A DNA stretch of 64,000 bases from an uncultured Clostridium sp. Lineage in GTDB: Bacteria; Bacillota; Clostridia; Clostridiales; Clostridiaceae. The stretch is taken from positions 111,431-175,430 of the forward strand of contig URKQ01000005.1 in assembly GCA_900548455.1 (NCBI GenBank), given 5' to 3'. Both the position numbers and the translations under genes were made by a program. Under the pieces are notes generated by a model. The model was not told where the DNA came from. It searched no databases and was given only the letters and a program-made list of their open reading frames with translations. Of this stretch, positions 1-10,145 are shown one piece after another (within the stretch, counting starts at the first letter, position 1; every line of letters starts with the position of its first letter).

Positions 1-1284
1 CTTAATGGTAAAAACCCTTTAGAACTGGTACCTGAAATAGATACTCTTGGCCATGGAACAGAATGTGCCGGAATAATTGGAGCTCGTGGATATGGTGAGG
101 TAAAAGGCGCTGCTCCAAACTGTGACTTTCTTGTTGTTAAATTAAGAGCTGTAGATACTGTACCATCATCTTCCGGTAATCCAACACCCACTCCTATATT
201 TAGTAATGTAGATATTGCAACAGCAATGCGTTATGCCCTTGAATATCGTTCTCAACTCAATCGTCCCATGGTCATCTTTTTACCAGTTAGTACTAATTTA
301 GGGGGACATGATGGCAGTCGTCCCATTGAAGAACTTATTAATTACTATTCCTTTGAAACTAATGTTATATTTGCTGTAGGTACAGGAAACCAAGGTAATT
401 CTCAAACTCATTTTTCCGGAAAAATAAACAGCACCAGCGAAACTTCTACTATAGAAATGCAAATTGATCCTAATCAAGACATTTTATACACTTCTATATG
501 GGCTAACTATCCAGATAAACTCTCCATTGGTATAATATCTCCTAGTGGGCAAGTTGTGCAAAAAGTTCCCGTTAAAATATCTCAACAGGAAACATTAAAT
601 TTCATATATGAAAAAACAACTGTGACCATACAATACTTTTTTCCAATAATAACATCTGGAAATGAGAGTATATTAGTACATTTTAACAGACCCTCACCTG
701 GAATATGGAAAATCATAGTTTATGGTGATTATATAGTAAATGGTACTTTTAACACTTGGATGAGTCAGCGTCCAATTTCAAAGCCTGGTACATTTTTCTT
801 AAACTCTGATAATTTTACCACATTAGTTATTCCCTCTACTGCACGCAGTGCTATATGTACTGGCTTTTATAACCAAAACGATAATTCTCTAGATACTAGT
901 TCTGGTGTTGGTTTTACTACAGATGGTAGAATAAAACCTGAATTAACTGCTGGGGGTGTAAATGTACTTACTACTGCTCCTAATAATAAAACTACTGTTA
1001 TCTCCGGCTCTAGTGCTGCAACTGCTGTACTTGCCGGTGCCATAACTCTATTATTACAGTGGGCTATAGTTAATAGAAACCTACCAACAATATCTCCTGA
1101 AGTTGTTAAAGCTCTATTAGTCCGTGGCACTAAAAAAAGGTCCTCTGATATTTATCCAAATCCTTATACTGGATATGGGGTGTTAGATTTACTAGGAACC
1201 TTTAATGCCATCCGTGGAATTTATAATACTCCAAACAGTTCCTCATTATTAAGACCGAATAATAATGATAACACTTATGTATAA
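1..1284 (+). CDS. Csp-type subtilisin-like germination protease (5' truncated)
   Basis: The reading frame is open from the first base, so the start and the catalytic Asp region lie outside the window. The His motif GHGTEC is at bases 49-66 and the Ser motif GSSAA has its catalytic Ser codon at 1012-1014; the oxyanion-type motif TGNQGN lies between. This matches the Csp (S8) proteases that activate the cortex hydrolase SleC during clostridial spore germination. It is very close to the third gene of the cluster (3240-5024), including an almost identical C-terminal tail ending in a run of Asn. It is followed after 39 bases by the second protease. Function is inferred from family membership; sleC itself is not in the window. 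Confidence 0.9.
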   Translation, partial: LNGKNPLELVPEIDTLGHGTECAGIIGARGYGEVKGAAPNCDFLVVKLRAVDTVPSSSGNPTPTPIFSNVDIATAMRYALEYRSQLNRPMVIFLPVSTNLGGHDGSRPIEELINYYSFETNVIFAVGTGNQGNSQTHFSGKINSTSETSTIEMQIDPNQDILYTSIWANYPDKLSIGIISPSGQVVQKVPVKISQQETLNFIYEKTTVTIQYFFPIITSGNESILVHFNRPSPGIWKIIVYGDYIVNGTFNTWMSQRPISKPGTFFLNSDNFTTLVIPSTARSAICTGFYNQNDNSLDTSSGVGFTTDGRIKPELTAGGVNVLTTAPNNKTTVISGSSAATAVLAGAITLLLQWAIVNRNLPTISPEVVKALLVRGTKKRSSDIYPNPYTGYGVLDLLGTFNAIRGIYNTPNSSSLLRPNNNDNTYV

Positions 1285-1323
1285 ACCCTTTATGTAACAT
1301 ATAAGGAACATTATATTCGCTCT

Positions 1324-3243
1324 ATGAATAATATAAATAAGTACCATTTATCGGAGATGCTGATTTCAATGAATATGTTAGATAATAGTTTTAAACAAGA
1401 TCTGGATTGCATTAAAAGTTATATCGATGAGGACTATATAAATTTTTATATTAAATATGATGGGGACTTGGAAACTATACTTCAAGATGTTGATTACGCT
1501 TGTGCTATGAAAATAGATTTGAGTAGTTATATTGTGTCTATTAAATCTGGAAATCTTACAAATTTTTATGAACGATTTAGAAACGTTTTGAATTTAGAAC
1601 CCAGTTTCCCTTATACACTATCGGATTTTCAACCAGCAGTTGCTGCAAACATAACAAAATTTCATAGTAATAATTACCTAGGGTTGCGAGGTAGTGGTAC
1701 TGTTGCTGCAATAATCGATACAGGAATTGACTATCTTAATCCTCAATTTTGGAATGATGACAATACAACTAGAATTCGTCTTATTTGGGATCAAACAATT
1801 CAAAGTGAAACTCCATATAATGAAAAAGCATTTTATGGTACCGTATATACCAGGGATGAAATCAACAAAGCAATTTCAGCTTCATTGTCTGGTGAAAATC
1901 CATATGATATAGTTCCCTCAAAAGACAAAATTGGTCACGGTACAAATATGGCTGGTTTAGTAGGTGCTAAGGGGTTAAATGGTGTTCTAGGAGGCGCTCC
2001 AGAATGTGAATTTATAATAGTAAAACTTAAAGAAGCAAAAAATATTAATCTAAAGTTAATAGGAATAAATGATAGAAAGAATATACCAATATATGAAGGT
2101 CTAGATATACTTAATGCCATTAATTTCTTATCACAATATCAAGGTAAAGAAAACATTCCTATGAGCGTATTAATTTCTTGCGGAACAAATTGGACTAGTC
2201 ATCAAGGCAGGTCAGCTCTTGAAAATTATATAAATCTCTTCTCTTCACGTAATGGTCTAGTATTTGTAACCAATACTGGAAATCAAGGAGCAAGTAAAAT
2301 TCATGCTAGTGGAAACATAAAAAAAAGTGGTGATTTTTTTACTTTAGAAGTCAATATTGCCCCAAATGAAAAGAATTTTGTAGCTATGTTGTGGATACCT
2401 AAACCCAATATAATGTCCTTAGCTGTAACCTCGCCTACTGGTGAAGTTGCTTCCCCTATACAACCAAGTTTTCAAATAGGACAAACAGAGCAAATTAACC
2501 TAGTTCTGGAGAATAGTGTTATTTCCTTTACTTTTTCTTTATTCGATGTACTTGATGGTAATGAAGCAATATATATTACTATAGAAAATCCTAAAAGTGG
2601 AATATGGCAATTCAGACTTACAGGCGATTATATTACAGATGGCACATTCAATATATGGCTTCCACAAAGGCCAATTATAGAACCTGAAACTAGATTTATA
2701 AATTCAGACCCATATACTACTTTATTATGTCCTTCAATTGCTAGTAAAGCCATTACAACATCTTTTTACAATCAAAACAACAATACTATAGATATAAACT
2801 CAGGTAGAGGTTATAGTGTAAAGGGAAATATAAAACCAAATTTAACAACCGGTGGCTTTACTGCCACAACAACGGGACTAAATAACCAGACTGTTTCTGT
2901 AACTGGTGGCTCTGTAGCTGGTGCAGTATTATGCAGTGCCACTCTACTACTCCTAGAGTGGGGAATTATTCTGAATAACGAACCTAATATGCATTCCACT
3001 TCCATTATATCTTACCTAACACGAGGTACTAACAAACGACCTGGTGATATTTATCCTAATGCTCAATGGGGTTACGGTATGTTAAATCTTCAAAATTCCT
3101 TTGAAAATTTACGTTCTCCTCTCGTGGAATCTCTAAGAACTAATAATGAAAAATGTAATATAGATACACTGCCTTTAAATAGTACTATCCGTATTCCTGA
3201 AGAATTATATATAAGTTTAATTATGTGTGGTGATAAGTTTTGA
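1324..3243 (+). CDS. Csp-type subtilisin-like germination protease
   Basis: The protein is 639 aa. Residues 1 to about 115 look like the Csp prodomain, followed by the S8 peptidase domain with Asp132 (IIDTGIDY), His205 (GHGTNMAG) and Ser530. The Ser motif is GGSVAG rather than the usual GTSxA, so the triad residues are kept but the residue before Ser is Gly. It is clearly more divergent than the two flanking copies and has a longer C-terminal extension. The Shine-Dalgarno site is weak and distant. Its TGA stop overlaps the TTG start of the next gene, indicating an operon with translational coupling. Expected role: processing of pro-SleC in the spore coat/cortex region. Confidence 0.88.
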   Translation: MNNINKYHLSEMLISMNMLDNSFKQDLDCIKSYIDEDYINFYIKYDGDLETILQDVDYACAMKIDLSSYIVSIKSGNLTNFYERFRNVLNLEPSFPYTLSDFQPAVAANITKFHSNNYLGLRGSGTVAAIIDTGIDYLNPQFWNDDNTTRIRLIWDQTIQSETPYNEKAFYGTVYTRDEINKAISASLSGENPYDIVPSKDKIGHGTNMAGLVGAKGLNGVLGGAPECEFIIVKLKEAKNINLKLIGINDRKNIPIYEGLDILNAINFLSQYQGKENIPMSVLISCGTNWTSHQGRSALENYINLFSSRNGLVFVTNTGNQGASKIHASGNIKKSGDFFTLEVNIAPNEKNFVAMLWIPKPNIMSLAVTSPTGEVASPIQPSFQIGQTEQINLVLENSVISFTFSLFDVLDGNEAIYITIENPKSGIWQFRLTGDYITDGTFNIWLPQRPIIEPETRFINSDPYTTLLCPSIASKAITTSFYNQNNNTIDINSGRGYSVKGNIKPNLTTGGFTATTTGLNNQTVSVTGGSVAGAVLCSATLLLLEWGIILNNEPNMHSTSIISYLTRGTNKRPGDIYPNAQWGYGMLNLQNSFENLRSPLVESLRTNNEKCNIDTLPLNSTIRIPEELYISLIMCGDKF

Positions 3244-5024
3244 AAATTACTAAATATCTTCATAAAGTAAGTAGTGATGTAATAAAAAACTCCAACAATA
3301 AAAATGGATACCTAATTAACTATACTGGAGAAATAGATAAAATAGTTTCTTCTATTCCTAATTCATTGGCCATACCACTAACACCATATGTTGCAGCTGT
3401 GTTTATTGATCCTAATTATGAATCTACATTTCTAGCTTTGCGTAATATAGAACTAATTGAACCCTTTGTTGAATATATATTAACAGAAATCTCTCCACTA
3501 GACAGTTCAAATATAATTCAATTTAATCAGGGATTTCCTATAGATCTAACTGGTACAGGTGTAGTTGTTGGCCTTATAGATACAGGCATAGATTACACAA
3601 ATAAAGAATTTTTAAGAGAAGATGATACCTCTAGAATATTATCTATTTGGGATCAAAGTGATTCATCTGGCATTGCACCTTCTGGACTTGGATATGGCAG
3701 TGAATACAGTAATGAACAAATAAATCAAGCTATTAAAGAAAGTCGTAACGGAAAAAATCCCTTAGATTTAGTTCCAGAGATTGATAAAATCGGTCATGGA
3801 ACTGAGTGTGCTGGAATAATTGGTGCTCGGGGATATGGAGAGGTAAAGGGAGCTGCACCTAACTGTGATTTTGTTGTTGTTAAATTAAGAGTTGTTGATA
3901 CTATATCTTCGTCCTCAAATACAGCTCCAACTCCAGTATTTAGTAACGTTGATATTGCTACAGCGATGTACTATTTAATTCAATATAGAACTTTAACACG
4001 ACGTCCTATGGTGGTTTTTTTACCTGTTAGTAGTAACTTTGGGGGCCATGATGGTAAACGCCCTATTGAAGAACTTATTGATTACTATTCCTTTGAAAGC
4101 AATGTGGTATTTGCTGTTGGTACAGGAAATCAAGGTAATTCTCAAACTCACTATTCTGGTAAAATAAATAGTACTTCTGAAATATCTAATATAAATGTTC
4201 AAATAGGGCCTAATCAAAATTATTTATATGTACACATATGGTCTACCTATCCTGATAAAATTTCCATAGGCATGATTTCTCCTAGTGGTCAAGTTATACC
4301 TAAAATACCTATAAAAATATCCCAGCAAGAAACACTAACTTTTATTTACGAAAAAACTAATATCTTCATACAATACTTTTTGCCAATCTCATCTTCTGGT
4401 AGTGAGCTTATACTAATATATTTTGAGAAACCAACACCTGGAATATGGAAAATTATACTCTATGGTGACTACATTATAAATGGTAAATTTAATGCTTGGA
4501 TGAGCCAACGACCTATTTCAAAAGATGATACATTTTTTTTAAATTCTGATAACTTTGTAACACTAACTATTCCCTCAACATCATATAGTGCTATCTGTAC
4601 AGGATTTTATAATCAAAATAATAATTCCTTAGAAGCAAGTTCAGGTGTTGGATTTACTATAGATAATAGAGTAAAGCCTAATTTAACTACAGGTGGTGTA
4701 AACATGCTTACCACCGCACCTAACAACAAAACAACTCTTATCACTGGATCTAGCGTTGCCACCGCTGTACTTGCTGGTGCCATAGCTCTAATATTGCAAT
4801 GGGCTATAGTTAATAAAAATCTGCCAACTATATCTTCAGAAATTGTTAAAGCGATGCTTATTCTAGGAACAAAAAAAAGGCCTAAAGATATCTACCCAAA
4901 TCCCTATGCTGGCCACGGATTACTAGATTTACTAGGAACTTTTAATGCCATCCGTGGAATTTACAATACTCCAACCAGCTCCTCATTATTAAGACCTAAC
5001 AATAATGATAACGCAGATCCATAA
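3240..5024 (+). CDS. Csp-type subtilisin-like germination protease
   Basis: The protein is 594 aa and starts at a TTG that overlaps the preceding stop codon by four bases. The prodomain covers about residues 1-98. The triad reads Asp114 (LIDTGIDY), His186 (GHGTEC) and Ser505 (TGSSVA), so it should be catalytically competent, unlike CspC of C. difficile, which has lost triad residues. It is a near duplicate of the first gene in the cluster. As in C. perfringens-type loci, three Csp genes lie in tandem. The expected role is activation of SleC in spore germination; which Csp letter applies cannot be decided here. Confidence 0.9.
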   Translation: MKITKYLHKVSSDVIKNSNNKNGYLINYTGEIDKIVSSIPNSLAIPLTPYVAAVFIDPNYESTFLALRNIELIEPFVEYILTEISPLDSSNIIQFNQGFPIDLTGTGVVVGLIDTGIDYTNKEFLREDDTSRILSIWDQSDSSGIAPSGLGYGSEYSNEQINQAIKESRNGKNPLDLVPEIDKIGHGTECAGIIGARGYGEVKGAAPNCDFVVVKLRVVDTISSSSNTAPTPVFSNVDIATAMYYLIQYRTLTRRPMVVFLPVSSNFGGHDGKRPIEELIDYYSFESNVVFAVGTGNQGNSQTHYSGKINSTSEISNINVQIGPNQNYLYVHIWSTYPDKISIGMISPSGQVIPKIPIKISQQETLTFIYEKTNIFIQYFLPISSSGSELILIYFEKPTPGIWKIILYGDYIINGKFNAWMSQRPISKDDTFFLNSDNFVTLTIPSTSYSAICTGFYNQNNNSLEASSGVGFTIDNRVKPNLTTGGVNMLTTAPNNKTTLITGSSVATAVLAGAIALILQWAIVNKNLPTISSEIVKAMLILGTKKRPKDIYPNPYAGHGLLDLLGTFNAIRGIYNTPTSSSLLRPNNNDNADP

Positions 5025-5084
5025 GCTTTATTTAATAATTTGAAAATATAAAATTAATTTAAATGTTTAAGGAAACATATGCAT

Positions 5085-5126
5085 GAAAAAACAGTGATTG
5101 GAAATAAAATTACTTCCAATCACTGT
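5085..5126 (-). terminator. Rho-independent terminator of DUF1622 gene
   Basis: A perfect 13-bp stem (5091-5103 with 5114-5126) is followed on the minus strand by a run of six T. It could also slow plus-strand transcription leaving the csp genes, but there is no T run on that side. Confidence 0.8.
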
Positions 5127-5148
5127 AAATGCATACAGAGCCTTTTAT

Positions 5149-5469
5149 TTAATGCTTTTCGCCTTTAATTTCCCAATGAATTACAAAAGTTAAGATTGCT
5201 CTTAATACTATAATTGCTGCAAGCATACCCATTTCTTCAAAACTTTTTACTACTACTGTTTTAAGTATTTCTCCTGCTAACTTAAACTCTAAAGCAAGAG
5301 CTAACGCTTGTGCAAGATCTAATTTAATAGAATAATTCGTTTCTTTAATCAAACTAACTATATATTTATAAAATGCCTTTATGGCTCCGATAGCTATTAT
5401 TGTAGTCCCCATCAACTCCAATATTTCAATAACTATAGGAATTCCTGTTTCAATTAAATGTCCTAGCAT
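5149..5469 (-). CDS. DUF1622 family membrane protein
   Basis: A 106-aa protein with about three hydrophobic segments: residues 9-30, a middle Ala/Leu-rich stretch (LAQALALALEF) and a C-terminal helix near residues 80-98. This pattern and the middle motif match the DUF1622 family of small integral membrane proteins, whose function is unknown. It has its own terminator and a good ribosome-binding site (AGGAGG) before the ATG, and appears to be transcribed alone. Nothing nearby suggests a partner. Confidence 0.8.
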   Translation of the reverse strand: MLGHLIETGIPIVIEILELMGTTIIAIGAIKAFYKYIVSLIKETNYSIKLDLAQALALALEFKLAGEILKTVVVKSFEEMGMLAAIIVLRAILTFVIHWEIKGEKH

Positions 5470-5595
5470 AAGTTTCCTCCTAATAATATAATGTCGTAAA
5501 GAAATGATATTATATAAAAGACAACTTGTCCAATACTTTTAATCATGTATACAATGTTTTTTTGTTCATTATTTTGTATACACGTTTTTATCTAT

Positions 5596-5627
5596 TAAAA
5601 AGCCCTAGTAAAATTAATTACTAGAGC
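5596..5627 (-). terminator. Terminator of YhgE/Pip gene
   Basis: A 10-bp stem (5602-5611 with 5618-5627, one G-T pair) is followed on the minus strand by TTTTT, just after the stop codon of the YhgE/Pip gene. Confidence 0.75.
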
Positions 5628-5633
5628 CTCCTA

Positions 5634-7793
5634 TTATTCGGATAATCCACTTTCTTTAAATTTATGTTGAAGTTTCTCTACTGGTCCATTAACCCATCTT
5701 TTTAATATTACACCTAATAAAAGAGCAATCACTCCATAAATTAACATTATAAATCCATCTCTATATACATTTTCCCAAGTAGGTCCTCCTACGGCTTCAC
5801 GTAGAGCCCCTATAGAATAAGTAAATGGTAAAAATGGCTGTAATTTTTGGAAAAACTGTGGTGTTACTTCAATTGGGAATGTTCCACCTGATCCAGCTAC
5901 TTGTAGTACTAATAATATTACTCCCACTGCTTTACCTACATTTCCTAAAAGTGATACTAATGTATATAAAATTAGTACAAATATAACTGATGTAAATAGA
6001 GAGAATCCTATGAATAATCCTGTACTCTCCATTGATACGCCTAAGAAATATTTATCTCCTACACTTATTATTAAACTTTGAATTAAACCTAACGTTAAGA
6101 ACAATAACATCCTTCCAAAGTATTTTTGATTTATAGAAGGTTCTATGTCATTCTCTAAATTATCCACTTCAGTAGTAATAATTGAACTTAATAGCAATAC
6201 CCCTACCCAAATAGATAGAATTGAATAAAATGGTGACATTGCAGAACCATAATTAGGAATATGAAATACTGATTCTTCTACTAATTCTACCGGTGAAGAA
6301 ATAAAATCTCCCATTACCGATGAATCATTAGATAATATAGAAATAATTTGATTTATATTCTCATCACTTGCAACATCTCTTAATTTAATCGTTAAACTTT
6401 GTATTCCTTCTTTTAACTCAGGGAACTTTCCCTTAAACTCTGAAATGTAAGTTTCACCTTTTGCACTTGCATCTAATGAAAGTGTTAGTAAATTTTCTAC
6501 TGTAGGAATCTGTTTTTCTGCACTACTTAATAATTCATTTGCACTGTTACTTACACCTATAACTCCACTAATAATCTCATCAACTAGCGGTTTAACCTCT
6601 GCCTTAAATGAATTAATCCTAGTATCAATACCAGTACTTATTTCATTTCCAGTGTTTAAAAGAGCGCCTAATACCCTGGAATTAAAATCAAAACCTGCAT
6701 CTACATTATTAGAAATAGAATCTAATTTTTCTTGTACGGATATTACAGATGTTTTTAATTCATTAAGTCCCTTTAGTGCATTATCAAATTTTCCACTGAT
6801 TTTATTCATCTGTTCTAAAAATGATATAGTGGAATCTAATCTAGTATTAATAGCTTTAACTTTATCATTTAAAGAAGCAATTAATTCCTCAATCTTATAT
6901 GATTCACCTCTATTATCTATGTATCCTTGTAAAATGGAATTAAACTCATCTATGAATTGTTTTACTTCTAAAAGTTTTATCTCTACTAAATCTGTAGTTT
7001 TCTCAAAATCTTCTTTTCCTGTATTGGCAAGAATATTTACATTGTTGGAAACTGCTATAGCTTCGGCTAAACTCTCCTTGATTTTAGGTACGCTAGAATT
7101 TACTTCTGTTGCAAACTCTGAAAAAGTTATTATACCTTCATCTGCTTTTTGTAAAACATTCTCAATTTCATCTAAATTATCGTTTAACTTATAAACTAAA
7201 TCCCTTACACTCAATATCTTACTTTTGTTAGTATCTATTTCTTCTCCAAGTGTATTGAATGCATCAAATATTACACCATTAACCTTGTCTACAAATGTAG
7301 CTGTAACATTTTTTAATAGTGCTTTCGTACCTGCACTTGTAATTTTAGGTGCTATTGCATTAGACTTTTCATTTACTTTATATATCAATTGGGGTTTTAC
7401 TTTCTCATCAGTTGTAATAGTTAAAATATCTGATGTAAAGTTCTCTGGAATTTGAATAGATGCATAATATTTGTTATGAGTTAATCCATATTCTGCTTCA
7501 TCCTCATCTACAAAAACCCACCCTATATCATTATTGTTTTTAAGTTCACTTACAATATCATTTCCAATGTTAAGTTCCTCTTCCTTAAGAATACCCCCTT
7601 CATCTTTATTTACTATTGCTACTTTAACTCCATTAGTGTTTCCATATGGATCCCATGAGGCGTATATATTAAACCATGCATATAGCGATGGTAATATACA
7701 TAAACCTACTATAATTATAAGCGCAACCGGATTTGTAATAATTCTTTTAATATCTCTTTTGTATATTTGCCATATGTTTCTCACGAATTTCAC
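5634..7793 (-). CDS. YhgE/Pip domain membrane protein
   Basis: The 719-aa protein has the typical architecture of the YhgE/Pip (phage infection protein) family: an N-terminal membrane helix near residues 21-45 containing LPSLYAWFNIYASWDPYGN, a long extracytoplasmic middle part with helical/coiled-coil character, and about five C-terminal membrane helices of the ABC-2 permease type. Family members act in envelope export or serve as phage receptors; in firmicutes they are often paired with a TetR regulator, which is not present here. A 9-bp inverted repeat at 7942-7966 upstream could be an operator. The substrate is unknown. Confidence 0.88.
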   Translation of the reverse strand: MKFVRNIWQIYKRDIKRIITNPVALIIIVGLCILPSLYAWFNIYASWDPYGNTNGVKVAIVNKDEGGILKEEELNIGNDIVSELKNNNDIGWVFVDEDEAEYGLTHNKYYASIQIPENFTSDILTITTDEKVKPQLIYKVNEKSNAIAPKITSAGTKALLKNVTATFVDKVNGVIFDAFNTLGEEIDTNKSKILSVRDLVYKLNDNLDEIENVLQKADEGIITFSEFATEVNSSVPKIKESLAEAIAVSNNVNILANTGKEDFEKTTDLVEIKLLEVKQFIDEFNSILQGYIDNRGESYKIEELIASLNDKVKAINTRLDSTISFLEQMNKISGKFDNALKGLNELKTSVISVQEKLDSISNNVDAGFDFNSRVLGALLNTGNEISTGIDTRINSFKAEVKPLVDEIISGVIGVSNSANELLSSAEKQIPTVENLLTLSLDASAKGETYISEFKGKFPELKEGIQSLTIKLRDVASDENINQIISILSNDSSVMGDFISSPVELVEESVFHIPNYGSAMSPFYSILSIWVGVLLLSSIITTEVDNLENDIEPSINQKYFGRMLLFLTLGLIQSLIISVGDKYFLGVSMESTGLFIGFSLFTSVIFVLILYTLVSLLGNVGKAVGVILLVLQVAGSGGTFPIEVTPQFFQKLQPFLPFTYSIGALREAVGGPTWENVYRDGFIMLIYGVIALLLGVILKRWVNGPVEKLQHKFKESGLSE

Positions 7794-7941
7794 CGCCTAT
7801 ATTTGTTATACATTTAAATTCCCCCTTAGTATATTTTTTATCCCCTAAAATAACCATCTAGTTTTCACTAAATGGTTTAGTAATATCTAATATTCATTTA
7901 ACGTTATTTTTCAAATTAATGAAATTCCCTATCTTTTGTGT

Positions 7942-7966
7942 TTTACATGAAATTTTATCATGTAAA
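7942..7966. promoter_or_regulatory. Inverted repeat, possible operator upstream of YhgE/Pip gene
   Basis: TTTACATGA (7942-7950) and TCATGTAAA (7958-7966) form a perfect 9-bp inverted repeat with a 7-base spacer, about 150 bases upstream of the YhgE start. It lacks a T run on either correct side for a terminator. An operator for a TetR-type repressor is an inference. Confidence 0.4.
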
Positions 7967-8001
7967 AAAAATAATGTAAATTCTTCTTTATATTTGTTTA
8001 T

Positions 8002-8940
8002 TTAATATTTACATTCATTTGGAGTCATTTTAATTAATTTCATATTCCCCTTAATTATATATTGATTCAAAGATGCAGGGATAAAAATAGTATCAAGAGT
8101 ACTTATATTCATTGTTTCTGTCTTTTTTCTGTTTCCGTATAAAACACATCCTTCGCCTTCTACACACGTTAAAGTGTAAAAGTGCTGTTTATTACCTCGA
8201 AATATTCTACTTCCTTCAACATCACAAAAATTTAATAAAAATTTATTTAAATTTATTATTTTTTCACTTGATTTCATACCCATAATTTCCATATTTATTA
8301 CTTCTGTTGCTTTATCTATATGAAGTTCCCTACCTCTATTAAAATCAAAAACTCTATATGTTAAATCACTATTTTGTTGAAATTCAGCTAATACAATACC
8401 TTTACCAATAGAATGAATTAATCCTGGTTTAATTACAAATACATCACCAGGGAAAACTTTTATTCTTTTTATATACTTATCTACATGTCCACTTTTACAT
8501 GCTTCAATAAACTCATATTTATCACAAGGAATTGTGCCTAAAACAATCTCTGCTCCTTCTTCACACTGAACAATATACCAACATTCAATTTTCCCATTTT
8601 GATTTTCATGAGTAAGGGCATATTCATCACTAGGATGTACTTGGATAGATAAATCCTCACCTGCAGTAATTACTTTTATCATGATAGGAAAATCATTTTC
8701 TATAAAGCCTTCTTTCCATATATCCTCACCAAGAATTTCAGCTCCAAATTGTTTTATTAATGAAATTAACGTACGTCCACTGTACTCTCCATTTGCAACT
8801 ACACTCATTCCACTTTTATGACAGGCTAAATCCCAACTCTCACCTACACCACTCTCAGTTATATTATTTCTAAATCCTTTTAAATAATTGCTTCCCCAAA
8901 CCTTCTTAAAATATAAATTATTAAATTTCAAAGGATACAT
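8002..8940 (-). CDS. manA: Mannose-6-phosphate isomerase, class I
   Basis: The 312-aa protein matches the short firmicute form of type I phosphomannose isomerase. It interconverts mannose 6-phosphate and fructose 6-phosphate in the cytoplasm. The zinc-site signature is visible as IQVHPSDEY near residues 98-106, with a later conserved His in GLIHSIGKG and the EFQQNSDLTYRVFDF block. The N-terminal KVWGSNYL motif is also typical. It stands alone between the YhgE gene and a cell-wall hydrolase pair; no PTS genes are adjacent. The start has no close in-frame alternative. Confidence 0.93.
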   Translation of the reverse strand: MYPLKFNNLYFKKVWGSNYLKGFRNNITESGVGESWDLACHKSGMSVVANGEYSGRTLISLIKQFGAEILGEDIWKEGFIENDFPIMIKVITAGEDLSIQVHPSDEYALTHENQNGKIECWYIVQCEEGAEIVLGTIPCDKYEFIEACKSGHVDKYIKRIKVFPGDVFVIKPGLIHSIGKGIVLAEFQQNSDLTYRVFDFNRGRELHIDKATEVINMEIMGMKSSEKIINLNKFLLNFCDVEGSRIFRGNKQHFYTLTCVEGEGCVLYGNRKKTETMNISTLDTIFIPASLNQYIIKGNMKLIKMTPNECKY

Positions 8941-9001
8941 ATATATACCTCGTATAAATACTATACTTTAAGGTATGCAATGTATCCTTAAAAAGTGAGA
9001 T

Positions 9002-10138
9002 TTAAAAATGTACCCTTATAAGCCAAAACTTAATGTTTTTATCACTCCACCCCAAATCCCAAGGCACATCGTTTCTATCGGTATTGTGACAGGTTACTAA
9101 AGCATATCCTCTAGAATCTGCACTAGTAACAACGGAAATATGTTTTATATCTCCCTTTTTCTCGTATGCTACAAAATCCCCAGGTAACAACTTATATGAT
9201 GCTTTATATACTTTCTCATAGCTGCCATGAGCTATTACCGATGCTCTTCCACTATATACCCAATAATCTTTAAACTTATCTGCATTTACCCATGGTCCTG
9301 TTGCCTCTCCCTTATTATAGTTCCACGAACCATTTTTTTTGAATTGACCACCTTCATGGAGGATCTGAGATGCAAAGTTAGCACAATCTCCTCCTTCAGG
9401 ATTGAAGTTTCTATAATCCTTATTATACTTAAATCCATACTCTTCTTCCGCTGCTGCTCCACAAAATTTATCTGCATATTCCTTAGCCGCAATCCTTCTA
9501 TTATCTAAAGAAGAAAAATCTCTAGGTTCTTGTGATAATATAAACTCTTTTACATCATCCACCTTTATATTATCTAAGTTTAAAGAGTCTGCAAAAGGAT
9601 CCGTATACCACTCTTTATTAATTAAATATTTTTCATCTTTATATACTAATCCTAAAACGTGGTATGTTCCTATCCTAGAAGCATTAACTTCTTCTGGTCT
9701 ATCTTCATATACATATCTATACTCAGTAGAACAAGTGAAATTAACCTTAAAACCTCCTGTATCTTTTTCAGAAATCTTAGTAACTACAACCTTTGGAACT
9801 ATTTCAGTAATTTTAACTCCTTGTTTTTGCTCCCAATTGTGAAGATATATCATCTTTTTTTCTTCACTTTCATAAGCCCAATGTCCAAACTTTGTTCCCA
9901 TATCGTATACTGCTTTAATACCCTCACGCTCTCCTGTGACTATAGCTCTATTTCTTTCACCTATTGCTTTCTCAATAAAATCCCTAATTTCTGTTTTTAC
10001 TTCTTCATCTATCTCTTCTTTCTCCGAATAAGCTGCACAATTATTAGGAAACAAAATTAAAACCAACACAATTAAAATAATGGTAGGTTTGAAAAATATA
10101 GCTTTTTTTCTGCTATTTGATACCTCCATAATAATCAT
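9002..10138 (-). CDS. Exported amidase-domain protein (Amidase_6 type)
   Basis: The 378-aa protein has an N-terminal hydrophobic signal segment (residues 17-36). The C-terminal half is a putative amidase domain (Amidase_6, papain-like), with the Cys motif GGDCANFASQILHEGG near residue 255 and a His motif GDIKHISVVTSADS followed by CHNTDRNDVPW. The middle region (about 50-190) resembles the wall-associated N-terminal part found in such proteins. It begins 7 bases after the stop of the M15 peptidase gene, suggesting joint expression and a role in peptidoglycan handling. An alternative start at Met4 is possible. Substrate not known. Confidence 0.82.
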   Translation of the reverse strand: MIIMEVSNSRKKAIFFKPTIILIVLVLILFPNNCAAYSEKEEIDEEVKTEIRDFIEKAIGERNRAIVTGEREGIKAVYDMGTKFGHWAYESEEKKMIYLHNWEQKQGVKITEIVPKVVVTKISEKDTGGFKVNFTCSTEYRYVYEDRPEEVNASRIGTYHVLGLVYKDEKYLINKEWYTDPFADSLNLDNIKVDDVKEFILSQEPRDFSSLDNRRIAAKEYADKFCGAAAEEEYGFKYNKDYRNFNPEGGDCANFASQILHEGGQFKKNGSWNYNKGEATGPWVNADKFKDYWVYSGRASVIAHGSYEKVYKASYKLLPGDFVAYEKKGDIKHISVVTSADSRGYALVTCHNTDRNDVPWDLGWSDKNIKFWLIRVHF

Positions 10139-10145
10139 CCTCCAA

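Noticed and set aside
8965..8998. Terminator between the amidase gene and manA
   Set aside because: A weak palindrome (TTAAGG/CCTTAA) is present but the stem is imperfect and the T run poor.
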